Shown piece after piece: positions 32,735 to 44,187 of a DNA stretch of 64,000 nt. Position 1 is the stretch's first letter, and each line of letters opens with the position of its first letter. The notes under the pieces were generated by a model that did no database searches, had not been told where the DNA came from, and was given only the letters and a program-made list of their open reading frames with translations. Source of the stretch: Isoetes taiwanensis (taxonomy: Eukaryota > Streptophyta > Lycopodiopsida > Isoetales > Isoetaceae); assembly GCA_021234155.1 (NCBI GenBank), contig JAJEKV010000019.1, positions 19,281,359 through 19,345,358 of the forward strand, in the 5' to 3' direction. The translations under genes and the position numbers were made by a program.

Positions 32735-33271
32735 GAGTAAGATGGAAGATGCACATGGAAAACTAGTGTTGTCTTCTTGAAAATCGTCTTCCTCACTATT
32801 GCCATAGGATCCTCGAGCTCGTTTTCTTGGATGAGATCCAAGCGAAATTTCTGCATTGCTAAAACTAGCACAATAGCCAAAGAAGCATTGGAATCATACC
32901 TAAAATGACCGGATCCATGCTTGAATGACGCTGTCGGCGATGATTTTCTGCCTCAATAGTGTAGGGAATGGATTTTTACAGAAATCAGCTTGAAATGGGA
33001 CGCGGGAAGTCTGTGTGGGCGAACTTGAAATATCCCATATCATTCATTTTGAAGATTGAATGAAGAAAGAATTATCCCATATGGGATGGCCAGCCGGAAT
33101 CAAATTGGAGGGAAAAAATCCGGTAGGAAGGAAGAAAACTGCCCGAAACAGCCGCTGTTAAGGCTCGAGAGAAGCTCACCTCTGATCTTCTCTCGAGCTA
33201 TACTGTATAATTTTTGTCTCTTGCCGTATACAACGAGAGACAAAGACATTTCAAGCATGTGGCCGACCTAA

Positions 33272-33903
33272 GAAGTGAAGTGAATTGTATTAATTCATCT
33301 TGTCAGACCATCAGGTCTATAAGACCAATTACAGAAATATGTACATCAAGAAACAAATATCATGTCATCCGGCAAGAACTCATCATCGAGTAACTCGCCA
33401 TCGCTCTCTGCCATCTCATCTCCACTAGATTCAATAATCTGTTTGATTGCCACCTCTCTCAAATTCAGCAACTCCAACAAAAAGCTTCCAACTATAGTGG
33501 CAGGCATATCAAAAAACTGCAGTAAGCTAGATGCCTCAATGTTGAATCGGGCTCTCAAAGACTGGTATGCTGGGCAGACTATTATTGCATGTTCTTCATC
33601 CTCTACATCATCCGAACCGCATGCCCTGCAGGTCCGGTATTCACGTTGTATGTTGTACCATCTGTCGACTTCTATACTCAAGTGGTGGGCGCTAAGGCGC
33701 ATCCTACAGATGGCATGCCTCTTAGCCAAGGAGATATTCTCATGCAGATATCCCATTTCTCGCAGCATAGGGTTCATTTTCTCCCGGTAGTGTGACATTT
33801 TGATTCCAGGTGCATGCCAAATTCTCTCTCGCACTTTTTCTTGCACCCAATCCCTAATCCTGTCCCTGTTGCTTAAGCTCCCTAACCTGCTTAGATATGT
33901 TAA
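33272..33903 (-). mobile_element. 5'-truncated LINE, last ~600 bp (family 1)
   Basis: Minus strand. The frame 33,846-33,346 encodes the end of ORF2: VRERIWHAPGIKMSHYREKM, ISLAKRHAICRMRLSAHHLS, then a C-x2-C...H-x4-C knuckle (CRACGSDDVEDEEHAIIVC) and an acidic tail. The 3' untranslated part has the hairpin GGTCTTATAGACC (minus sense; 33,314-33,326) and ends in GTGAA/TTCAC repeats at 33,272-33,287. Very close to the copy at 63,435-64,000. The insertion touches the right end of Harbinger H2. Confidence 0.88.
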
Positions 33904-34084
33904 TAGGGTTTGCTACTAGATGTTAAACAATCTTTCTTTCATTGCAGATCAAGAACAAACTTACACCTACATTCTCAATTGTATATTATTATTAAATAGC
34001 AGATTAAAATTAGTCAAGTGATTAACATAATTATCTGTTTAGTCGAAGATTTTTGAACTTCTGAAACTTTGCATTTGCATGAGG

Positions 34085-37000
34085 ACAATGTCAACTCAGA
34101 TTTGGATGAAGCAGAGATTGAATGGATGGAATCTGAAGAGAGCTTGTTTATGTTTATACAAGTGGACGCACTGAAAGCCAAAGGTCTCTATGCATAAAAT
34201 GATACTTAAGTCATGGTTTTCTTTATCGCCTTATTATATTGTGATTAGTGTCCATTAGTTTGTTGTAGAATATCACTGACTTAGGCTTCAGCTGAGGATT
34301 TAATGGTTAGAAGTATTCAAATGTGGGTTTGTAATGTTGCAATAATAGTGGATAATTTTGAAATATGTTTATATATCTACATTATTAGTGTAATTAGAAA
34401 ATTAGACATATACCATGTCAATGCTTATTATAGATCTTATATACCTCTGCTTCCTAATGTACAAGCAACCCGAATGAGAGAATAATATTGCAAATAAAAC
34501 ACTGACGCTGGGATGGGAGTCTGCCTAACAAGCTGAACTGCTGGTTCAGAAGAAGTCTGGAGGAATAGTTCAATAAATTATATACCTAAATTTCCATCTA
34601 AACTCTTCACGCTTTCGACCAGATTATGAGGGTACTTAACAGCCTACATGAATACTTCAAGGACATCGCAAAGATTAGTTTTAAAAATATCCCATTTGAA
34701 TTAGATAGAGATTATTCTTCAACTTCAAAGGACTAGTGGAGTTGGTATTCATCCGCTTGCTCTATGAGTTACATTCCTTGTTCGTTTTCTAGAGACCTGT
34801 TGATAGTAAATAACTACTGTGGCCATCGATAGCAGAAAATGTAGAAGGGCTTCATCTGCACCAGACCTCTATGCTACATTTGATCGCTCATGAGTGTTTG
34901 AATTTTATTGTTCAAATCTCGACAACATTCTTTTAGCATCTGCTTATGCAGAGATGGATGTTTCCATCTCGCAAAAGTGGTTAGATTGGTGGAAGTTCTA
35001 TGCCTGTTGCATTGATATTTCTCCTTGGTACTGTAGGGTCTTGTACATACAGTTGGGGTTACATGGTGTATGCTGTCTCTAAGACCAAAATACTGTTTAG
35101 TCCTCGTTCACAGGATATTTTCTGGTTAGGCTCTTAGATATTCACGCTTATTAGAAATTCCTCACTTGTTGGGAGAATTCATCATACCTAAGTGGTATGC
35201 AATTTTAACAAGGTGCAACTGCTGATTATTGGATGGATAACAGGGCAACACATATGTGGTATAAGGGACCATTTCTTAACAATGCAACCACGGCTATCTT
35301 TTGAAGGGGTAAGTAATGAGGTTTTATCTTTGTAAATGTTTCAATCTGATATTTTAGCTTTTTCTTTTCTTTTTTAATAACTTTAATATCATATGTAATA
35401 GATTCCAACATGGCCTAATGCTGGAAGATGTTGGGGATGTTGACAAACTTAAGGTGACGGTGTTCTACAGCACTGCCGACTTTTAATAGGTCACTTGAAT
35501 CACATGGGAATGAGGTATAAATATTACTGGAAATGCATGCAAAATATTTATCTTCCCGCCATAGTTTGTGTATGAACACCCCCATGCAACTGACTACTCA
35601 GAAACTGATTGTGATGACATGGAACTTAGGCAATATAGATAATTTTTTTTTATGTATGTTAAAGATCATATCCTGACTCATGGATACAGATTGGATTTTT
35701 AGTGAGACTGCAATTGATTTTTTCTTATCTTCCCCTCATGGCATTCATGTAAGGAGACTGAATTGATGGGGATTTTGCCTGTCATTTCAGGCTTTTATCA
35801 TGGTATCAGGTGTTGAACTCATAGAAAGTAATAGAACTTATGACAACAGGCATAAAATCTTAACAACATATTCCAACACTCCCGTTAATTGGCATGGCCA
35901 GTCTGCTTTTCCATTCTCATTTGTCCCGATGGACTTGCCCTTCAATTGGGACATAGACAAATCAATCTTGGCTCTGATATGAGAAACTGAGATGGATGGG
36001 TATCGAACCCAGGCGTGCTTGTATACAAACAAAACGCCCTACCCTGGTCCCAACAGGATCATGCTGTGCCTCATGATACATGGAAACATGGATTTTCTAA
36101 TGCCTCCTAGCAGAAAGGGTTTGATAATAACCAGCTGGGTGTAACCTTTGTTCTTAACAATCTCTAAAATATATAACTAGGACCCTGAGGTTCTTTTGGC
36201 CCCATCTTCAAAAAGAGATACAAGCTATGCCCCATTGTTCCCATCCTAGTGCTTAGGTGTGTTCCATAGCCTGTTGATGTAAAAACTACTCTGATATGAT
36301 CAGGTTTGAAGAATAAAAATGCGCTATGTTGCATATATTATGCTAAACTTTAATGAAGAAAATGGCTGAGATTTGTGATTTTTACGTTTAATAGCGATGG
36401 GAATAAGGATTTGATGAATAAGAATTTAATCTTTTTTTATTATTTTAGGTTATGAGTATGTTGTCACTCGGTTGTATAAGAAATTGACTGACAAAGATAG
36501 ACTATAAAACCTTCATTTATATGGAAGATGTTGTGATTTCATGGAGACGGAGAGTTTGTATGGGTTCTTTCTTTCTGCCTTTTCTTCCTTTTAGTCCTTT
36601 GAAGGACAGAAAGATTGTAACATATTGGAAGTTCTTTTGAAACTCCCTTTTAAATAAGATGAAATTCTTAATGGGGCACTCCCACGGTCTTCTCATCATC
36701 AGCTGGAAAGTGGGCTGGGACGTGCTAATAATCTTAGCTGAGAGGATGTGGAAATGTAAATTTTTTATGCAATTTGGACATGGTGGAGATGGAAGAGCAT
36801 TTCATTCTTTAGCTGCCTGCCTATTACATCATAAAGAGCAGATATCACTGTCTTTCTAAGAAAAGTAGCATCCCCAAGAGTAGATACAAAAGCCCAGTGT
36901 CTCAAAAGTAAACAGAAATTTTCTTCATTACTTCTTATTGATGAAGAGGCACAAGGTTGGAATGATTGGCGGCTCCCAAAAGAAAAAGGAAACTTCATGA

Positions 37001-39710
37001 TATTAATGGGTGACCTGCAAGCAAAACAGAACATAAGATTCCTTTCAGGAGAGAAGACAAGATAGAGTTAGAAAAGCCAAATGCTGATAGCAGAAAATTT
37101 CTTGAGCTAGAATGGCGGTTGTATCTTCTTCTAGGAATCTTCACATTTATAATGGTTCTTTTAGTATGACTTTTTAAATATCTTGAGTATGTTCAATTCA
37201 TATTTCATGTGCAGCTTTTGGCCATAACCTACGTCATCATGTGACATGTGTTGCTTTTGGCAGCATGTGGAGAAGTTCTCAAGATCCAGTCACGGTTACT
37301 AGCTACAGCTGGCGAACCAATAGAGCCAGGCTTGGAACTGGTACTTCTCTGTTGTTGGAGTGAAAGAGATATTGCCATTCTTGGATACATGGTGGCAGAC
37401 AGAGACTGGTGGTGTAATGATCACACCTCACCAGGACTTGGCCATTCTGACCTGGTTCTGCAACTTTACCCTTCTTTGCGTGGAGGTACCTTTTTTAGTC
37501 AGGCTGGTGTTCTTAGCATGTCTTTTTTTTAGTTGATATTTCTGGGGAATAAAATTGATCCAGGCGGTGGTGTTGGACCAACAAGGAAAGTTGATGGAAG
37601 GCCCTTGTGAAGGATATCTATGCATCAGGAGACCATGGCCAGGAATTGCAAGCACAATATATCAAGATCATGAGCGTTATGAGAGTACTTATTTTGGGAC
37701 ATGGCTAGGATACTACCAATACTGGCGATGGCTGTCATGAGATTCACAAAACTATATATATTACACCACCGGGGTCGTGTGGATGATGTGATGAATGTCA
37801 GGTATAAAATTGTGGAAATGAATAATGATTTATTTATGGTTATGACTATGAATCTTGTCTTTTCTGTTTGAATGGTATCTAGTGCAAATTAGTCCCTTGC
37901 ATAACCCTAACCTGATGTGGAAATGTATTACCTTCAATCTGTCTCAAAGGGAAGAATCTTCATGGATTGGGCACAAGTTCTTCAGTTCCTTGGGCAACAA
38001 CTTCATAGATGATTTTGTAATGGTTTCGAATCAGATCCCAGTGTATATAAATCCACAGGGTATTTGAATGAATGCGTGGAGGAAGAAAGGTCAGAAACTT
38101 GTATTGCTATGGAGATTGCACTAGAATCTTTTATGAAACTAAGTCAGCGCCCATCTCTATTAAGTATAGAAATTCATATTGAATCCTGGCTTTAAAACGA
38201 ACTTCAGTGTGTTCTACTCAATATATTTGGTCAAAACCATATTGTTGCAATTTTGTTCTGTGCTCCTTACAATTTGATAACCAGTTTGTCTTATTTAGGT
38301 CTCAGTGGACATAGAATACCGTACTGGTGAAATTGAGTCTGCTTTTGGCAACACATGCTGCATGCGCTGAAGCAGCAGTGGTCGGATATGAACACCATGT
38401 AAGTAATTATCTTGCAGGCCTTATTTAGTCGTGAGTTGGCACAATGCTGATGTGGAGTTTTGGTTCTGCGAAGTAGTTAGGGACCATAGACTATTTTTCA
38501 AGTTATTTTAAGTAGTAATGTCAGTTTATAGCCATAGTTAGCTATCATATGGATTGGATCTTATCGCTCATAGCTTATTTTTCAGGTGAAAGGCCAAGGA
38601 ATATATATACCTTTGTTACACTCATAGATGAATATCAACCCTCTCAAGATTTAAAGAAAGCTCTTCAGGATTCCGTAAAGAAAGAGGTTCTATTCATCTT
38701 GGCCTTGTTTTGATGCATGTACTGCTTGTGAGGATGTCTATGGCACCTTTGGAATCTTATTAAAATGAAAGAAGGGGAAAAATTTGTGTGTTGGTACCAC
38801 CATTTTAATTTACTTATTTCGAAGACTTCATTTTATGACCTTAAATGCTAATGATTTTTTTAACATTATACACTGAAGCTTTTCTTAATCGCTTTCAGAA
38901 TGGAAAGCTATTTCCTGATGTTACTTCTCAAGCACACACAGTTAATTGGAATGCTGAAACATTGATGAGGAGGATAACTGGACTTTCTGAGCCAGTTTGC
39001 CAGATTAACTGCTGAGGCCTTGAACAAGTGATAATCCATCCGATGATTATTCAGGTTAGCTGTGTGATGATCGCTGTAACTGCCTTGGCTGCACTGGCAT
39101 ACAATGGTTAAGTAGCTGTTGTAAATGGATCTAATGGAATTAGGTTATGCCACTTCTATGCTTTACATGAGCACATTATATGATTGTTCTATTAGTTATG
39201 GTGGCTCAGAAAGTTCATAAATGCCTCCTCATTCTTGACTTTGTGTTCTTGTCTGAATTATTACTATTGTCAAGGACTTTGCTTATACTGCAAATTTCAT
39301 GTATCTTATTTCCAGATTGGAGCCTTTGCAAGTCCAGATTATGTACAATGGTTTGTTCCAGGGTTGCCTAAGACACGAAGGAAAGGTTATGAGGCATATT
39401 TTACGTAAAATAGCCTCCAACAAATTGGACGCCCTGGTAGGTTATCTGTGTTTTACTCATGGTAGGAACATTTGCACATGAAATTTATATTGAAATAAAG
39501 GGATGCATCATCTGAATTGCTTGTTGTATGGGTGGCCTCATACCTAGGCTCTCAAGTCTAGTATTAATTTTGTCTGGTATCGTGTTAATAATTGTCCATG
39601 TAGCTTTGCAATTCTGAATTTTTGTCAAATTATGCTGTTGTAGGGTGATCTAAGTACACTTATGATCCTTCAATCATATCACAAATTGTAAATACAAGGG
39701 CAATCTAGCC
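34085..39710 (+). pseudogene. acetyl-CoA synthetase (ACS) pseudogene, many exons
   Basis: Decayed exons in correct order for plant acetyl-CoA synthetase, the AMP-forming enzyme that makes acetyl-CoA from acetate. Seen: 34,085-34,197 EIEWMES and a shifted YTSG-KPK (AMP-binding loop); ~35,195-35,310 WITG, GPFLNNATT; 35,402-35,518 PTWPNAGRCW, KVTVFYSTA; 37,263-37,485 [33 protein letters not shown]; 37,564-37,801 GPCEGYLCIRRPWPG, YQDHERYESTYF, RVDDVMNVSG (shifted); 38,301-38,397 GEIESAL, HAACAEAAVVGYEHH; 38,586-38,685 VKGQGIY, IDEYQPS; 39,316-39,436 IGAFASPDYVQW, KVMRHILRKIASNKLDAL with the Lys region; 39,644-39,700 GDLSTL. Nearly every exon has a stop or one-base indel, yet splice borders remain. 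The N-terminal exons are absent; LINE and Harbinger insertions sit where they would be. Confidence 0.88.
35830..36055 (-). repeat. tRNA-like SINE candidate
   Basis: Minus sense: GGACCAGGGTAGGGCG, then GCACGCCTGGGTTCGATACC (B-box type GGTTCGATACC at 35,999-36,009), followed by TATCAGAGCC and a body ending near GTTGTCATAAGTTCTATT. The B box is textbook, the A box is weak and no cloverleaf closes, so a tRNA-derived SINE is likelier than a tRNA gene. It lies in an intron of the ACS pseudogene. Confidence 0.4.
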
Positions 39711-41485
39711 CTACTCAAAGGTAATTCCTACCTTGTGATGCAATATAAGTATTCCCCAATGTAAGGGGTTCAACATGTATTATATATTCTTTATTTTGAA
39801 CATAATCTTTAGTATATTCTTTGAGATACATTTGCATGTGTACATAGCTACATACAAGTCCCTTGTTGTTTGTTAGAGTCCGTGTGAAGTGTTATGGTGT
39901 GCAAAAGTGTCCTTAAATATCACATTTTACCTTCGAGAACTGTGCAGAATTTGGTGTGTAGAGCTTATGAAGTTGCATCTTTGTCTTGAAAGAGCCATGC
40001 ACATTGTACAGCACAACACATATAAGCTATATAACACTTCAATTATGTGTATGATACTTAGGTGCAGCCTCTTCTACGTTGATGTATTGATTTAAAATCC
40101 TTGTGTAGGGAGTTAGAGTGTTGTGAGTTTACAAAATATAAATATCATAAATCGTTGTTGGAGTATGTGAAGGAACTTTTCTTAAGTAGGCTATTCTAAA
40201 GCGTAACTTTTAGACTGAATCTCAATATTCAGTATCTTGTTGTACTTTGTTTTAAAGATGAAGTAATATTTGAGGTAACGTGGTAGCATGGTTAGGTCAA
40301 AGCATGTCTATACTAGTTTCTATCTACATAGCCAGCATGGGATTCTAAAACTGAGGCTGAAATACTGAAAAGTAAATATCCCCCATCTAAATGGAAAGAT
40401 TTTGAGGGAATTCCATGCTAAATTTATAGAAAAACGTACTGAATGTAAGACATAAGAAACATCACGACTTGGCTCTAGGTTGTGTAGTCTTTAACCATGT
40501 AGTTGAACTTAAAACACAACAAAAATATAAGAAATATTACATGTGCTATATCTTCTAATCGTTGAGTTTGCAAGTAATGCATTGAAACTAAACGTTAGAG
40601 CACGCATAAGACTAAAAAGTTTGATGAGGTGTCACGCTGATGTACTTTGCATATATTTTTATGAGTTTGATGTAGACTCTTTTTCGTGTTCCTTTGAACA
40701 GCTAAGGCATAATTTTTCCCTTTCATTTCTAGAAATCATCTTCATCGTATCTTGAGTGGGATGGACCTTCATTCAAAGCTCATGCTCACAGCCCTGCCCT
40801 TGTAAGGAGAATATACAATGTGATCATTACGTGATGTAACTAAGGAGGTGGACCTTCATTCAAAGCTCCCGTTCACAGATCTAACCTAATAACTGTCTTC
40901 AAGTCATCCCTTTCAAGTCATCCCTTGCAAGGAATCATTCTCCCTAAATAAAACTTTAGTCGATGTCATAGTCCGCCCTGTTTATCTTTGTTTTGTCACA
41001 AAGATTCCACAACTCGATTTATGTATGTTTTGTCACAAAATGACAATGTGAATAACATGAAATCTATATATGCATAATTGTAAGACATGCTTGAAGAGTG
41101 GCCATACTATCTCCTCTCAAGCACAAAATGCACATACAATATTCTAGTATCTCTGGCTGTTCAACTTCTAGATTATTATTTAACAACATGTGGAATATGT
41201 CAAACAACTAGAAAAACATGATCTTGTTACGCGGAAGTGTATGTTTCAATGCAAAGATTCAATCTTATTAACATCATAATTGAAGGGTCATTTATCAAAG
41301 AGGCATTCTAGAAATAGTGAGATGAAACTCGATAAATCATTATTTGTTCTAATCTATTTAAGCTTACGCTCGCTAAAACAAAGGGTAGTTCATTTGTTCA
41401 ATTTGCTCACAGCATCATACCAGTTTTTATGATGCATGGATTTCTATATTAGAAGAAATATAATAAATTAGATTCAAATGAATTG
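39711..41485. other. AT-rich spacer, nothing recognised
   Basis: Short frames (39,889-40,095; 40,543-40,755) without domains. A short direct repeat GGACCTTCATTCAAAGCT occurs at about 40,763 and 40,852. Confidence 0.4.
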
Positions 41486-43290
41486 AATTGTATGGATTTT
41501 TATTATTGTTCACGAAGACCAATAGGCTTATGGACCTAATCAAAGAGCATAGCAAGCGATTATTTGTCCTAATTGAACCTCCTCCCTCAAGGGCTTTTGA
41601 GGGGAAAAACCTTGGCGTTAATACCGCATAAACGATATATTATAGTACATTTTAATACGTTGTCTTAGAACATAGTCGAGCATGACCTCTAGAGATAGGA
41701 TCCCAAACGATCAAGACATGGAGCGCACCGGTTAAGCGGTGACCAACCTACCATAGGAGGGCCTGGATGTGGGCTTAATGTCTAGGGTTCTCAAGAGTGT
41801 CCTCAATGAAACGCCACGCTGGCAACACTAACAAAGCCGGGTCCTCATGCTCTTTGAGCCCATCCGCCTGCCTCACACCGGAGGCGATGTGCACTTCGGG
41901 AATTGAAGCTATAAACATGCGCTTCTTCATGGGAACATGCGTATGCGTAACTTTTATGGACCCTCTCGTAGCATGGGATTGATCCGCATTGGTAGTATAA
42001 TGTGTTGGCTTGTTTTAGGGCACCAAGATCCCGCTTGCCGAGAGCAAGCCGCTAAGGTACCGCCGTGATGATGGTGGTCTTCTCGCTTGTACCCAGATAC
42101 ACCGCTGCTCCCGCGACATTCCATTGAGAGAACCGTTGAGCTCGCTCTTCCTTCCAAATTCGCCTTGAGGCACTACATAGCCATGGCCATGGTATAAACA
42201 AGGTTGGGGAAAAGACCATTGCCCATACTAACTACCTTTTTGAAAGTAGATAATGTGGCTTATCGAGTATGGCTCTCAGAGGGGTAAGAAACCGTACCTC
42301 GCAGTAAGAATCGATAAGGGAGAGTGTCTATCTATGGTGATATGTCCTCCATGGAATGGCCCCTTATGGTGCAATCCAACTACGGATTAAATATTTAAAA
42401 TTTTCTTCCTTTTTCAAGATTTTCTTTAAGTCTAAATAAGTTTTTCTTTTTGTGGTAGGCGTAAATCCAATGGACATGTGGTAACACAAAGAGCTTCTAA
42501 TAAGCTTTTTAATTTGAATGTTCATGTGCCTCATTTTCGGGGGAATCGGGAGTGGACCATAGAAGGGCATGTTGGTGCACCATCAAAAGCAAAAAGGAGT
42601 CTAGGGTCTAATTATCTCCCATCTCGTGGTCGTTGGTAGAACAGCCCATTTCAAGGCATCCAATGAACCATACTTGGTCCAATTCTTATATGTGAAAACC
42701 TCCAATGATCCATTTTGGCCGAACCGATAAATGGTTCAGGAGCAACGCCCCTTATAGGATCAGTAGATTTTACCCCAAGTGCTCAAGCTAAGAAGGCTTC
42801 TCGCGACCTGGCCCCCCATATAGAAGAATGGACACCATCAAAACCCCTCAACAAGTGTGAGTGATGGGTCCAATCATACATACCGCCTTGTGATTATTAT
42901 TCTCATTGCATACAATGCCTTCCAACTCTCATTGCCACCTATAATCGGATAGAAGTGTCTCCATATGTGATAGAAAGAAATTCTATACTCAAATACTTGT
43001 AGGTGGTGCTACCTCTATATTTTGCCCCGCTAAATGAAGGAGGGGAGCCCCTATCGGCACAAAGATGAGATGAAACTTGCATTCTAGTAGCCCGCGAAAG
43101 TATCCAGTGGCATCTAAATGGCAATCGCATGTCATCCGATTTTAGGCTAAGATGTCCACATCATCGATGTATATGAAGTGTCTAATAATTTGGTGCACAA
43201 GCCGAAATCCGCCACCTCCGCTCAACAAGCCACTCTTCCAATTGATCAATATAGAGACCAAACAACGTTGGAGAGAGTGGGTATCCTTAG
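41486..43290 (-). mobile_element. strongly decayed LINE (family 2) with RT remnants
   Basis: Minus strand. GYPLSPTLFGLYIDQLEEWL (RT domain region before the active site) is readable at about 43,275-43,215, and HFIYIDDVDIL (the xxDD box, normally YADD) at about 43,185-43,150. The 3' end near 41,490-41,540 has the family-2 tail CCTATTGGTCTTCGTGAACA, A-rich DNA and two AATTC units. Between them no frame stays open for long. Orientation and class are clear, but the protein is beyond repair. Confidence 0.72.
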
Positions 43291-44187
43291 CAAACCCCAA
43301 TACGACTTTTGACAAGTTGTCCTGCTACTCTGCCACAAATCAAGAAGTAAATCTATCAACCACAAATTAGCACCAGTCGACAAATGCACTATAAATCAAT
43401 AACTAAATCTATCTCGCCACAAATAGTCGAGTCTTGCTACCTCATGAGGGGGGAGATTCTTTTATGGGTAGCCTACTTAAATAAATCGATAAATCATCCA
43501 ATGTCTGCACAAATGCATAACATGCATAAATCATTTAGAAAGTGTACCTCTACATTGCTTGTACCCTTCATTCTTAGAGATAGTTTGGATCTAGCCAAAC
43601 AGATCTCCTTAATTCAAGAGGCGAGCATGATACTATGTTAAAGGTGCAAATGAAATTTGGCATTAGGATCCTTTGCTAAGTGCTTCCATGACGAATTCTT
43701 GAGATCCTAAAGTTTGGACAAACTATAGGATGAACATGCAAACCCCAATACGACTTTCGACAAGTTGTCCTGCTGGTCTGCCACAAATCAAGAAGTAAAT
43801 CTATCAACCACAAATTAGCACCAGTCGACAAATGCACTATAAATCAATAACTAAATCTATCTGCCACAAATAGCTGAGTCTTACTACCTCATGAGGAGGG
43901 GAGATTCTTTTTATGGGGTAGCCTACTTAAATAAATCGATAAATCGTCCAATGTCTGCACAAATGCATAACATGCATAAATCATTTAGAAAGTGTACCTC
44001 TACATTGCTTGTACCCTTCATTCTTAGAGATAGTTTGGATCTAGCCAAACAGATCTCCTTAATTCAAGAGGCGAGCAGGATACTATGTTAAAGATGCAAA
44101 TGAAATTTGGCATTAGGATCCTTTGCTAAGTGCATCCATGACAAATTCTTGAGATCCTAAAGTTTGGACAAACTATAGGATGAACAT
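43291..44187. repeat. 448-bp direct tandem duplication
   Basis: 43,291-43,738 and 43,739-44,187 match base by base with only a few differences (for example TTTTGAC/TTTCGAC and CTACTCTG/CTGGTCTG). The start coincides with the LINE RT segment upstream of GYPLSPTLF (SRIGV), so the duplication took in part of the LINE and its flank. Matching open frames at 43,384-43,641 and 43,891-44,091 are by-products. Confidence 0.85.

Larger units (their letters stand above)
28291..33271 (+). mobile_element. PIF/Harbinger element copy H2, near full length
   Basis: The left side has a GA-rich run and CCTCGGCCACATG, the right side ends CATGTGGCCGACCTAAG; these share an inverted GGCCACATG core and, further in, GAGAGACAAAA. 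Gene order: Myb-like gene (plus), passenger frame (plus), transposase (minus, convergent). The TWA target duplication typical of the superfamily cannot be shown because H1 abuts on the left and a LINE tail on the right. Both proteins are broken, so this copy could move only if helped by another copy. Confidence 0.85.

Noticed and set aside
38899-39040. Exon-like block between ACS exons (acceptor, then NGKLFPDV frame)
   Set aside because: It lies in the right place but does not resemble ACS; left out of the exon list.
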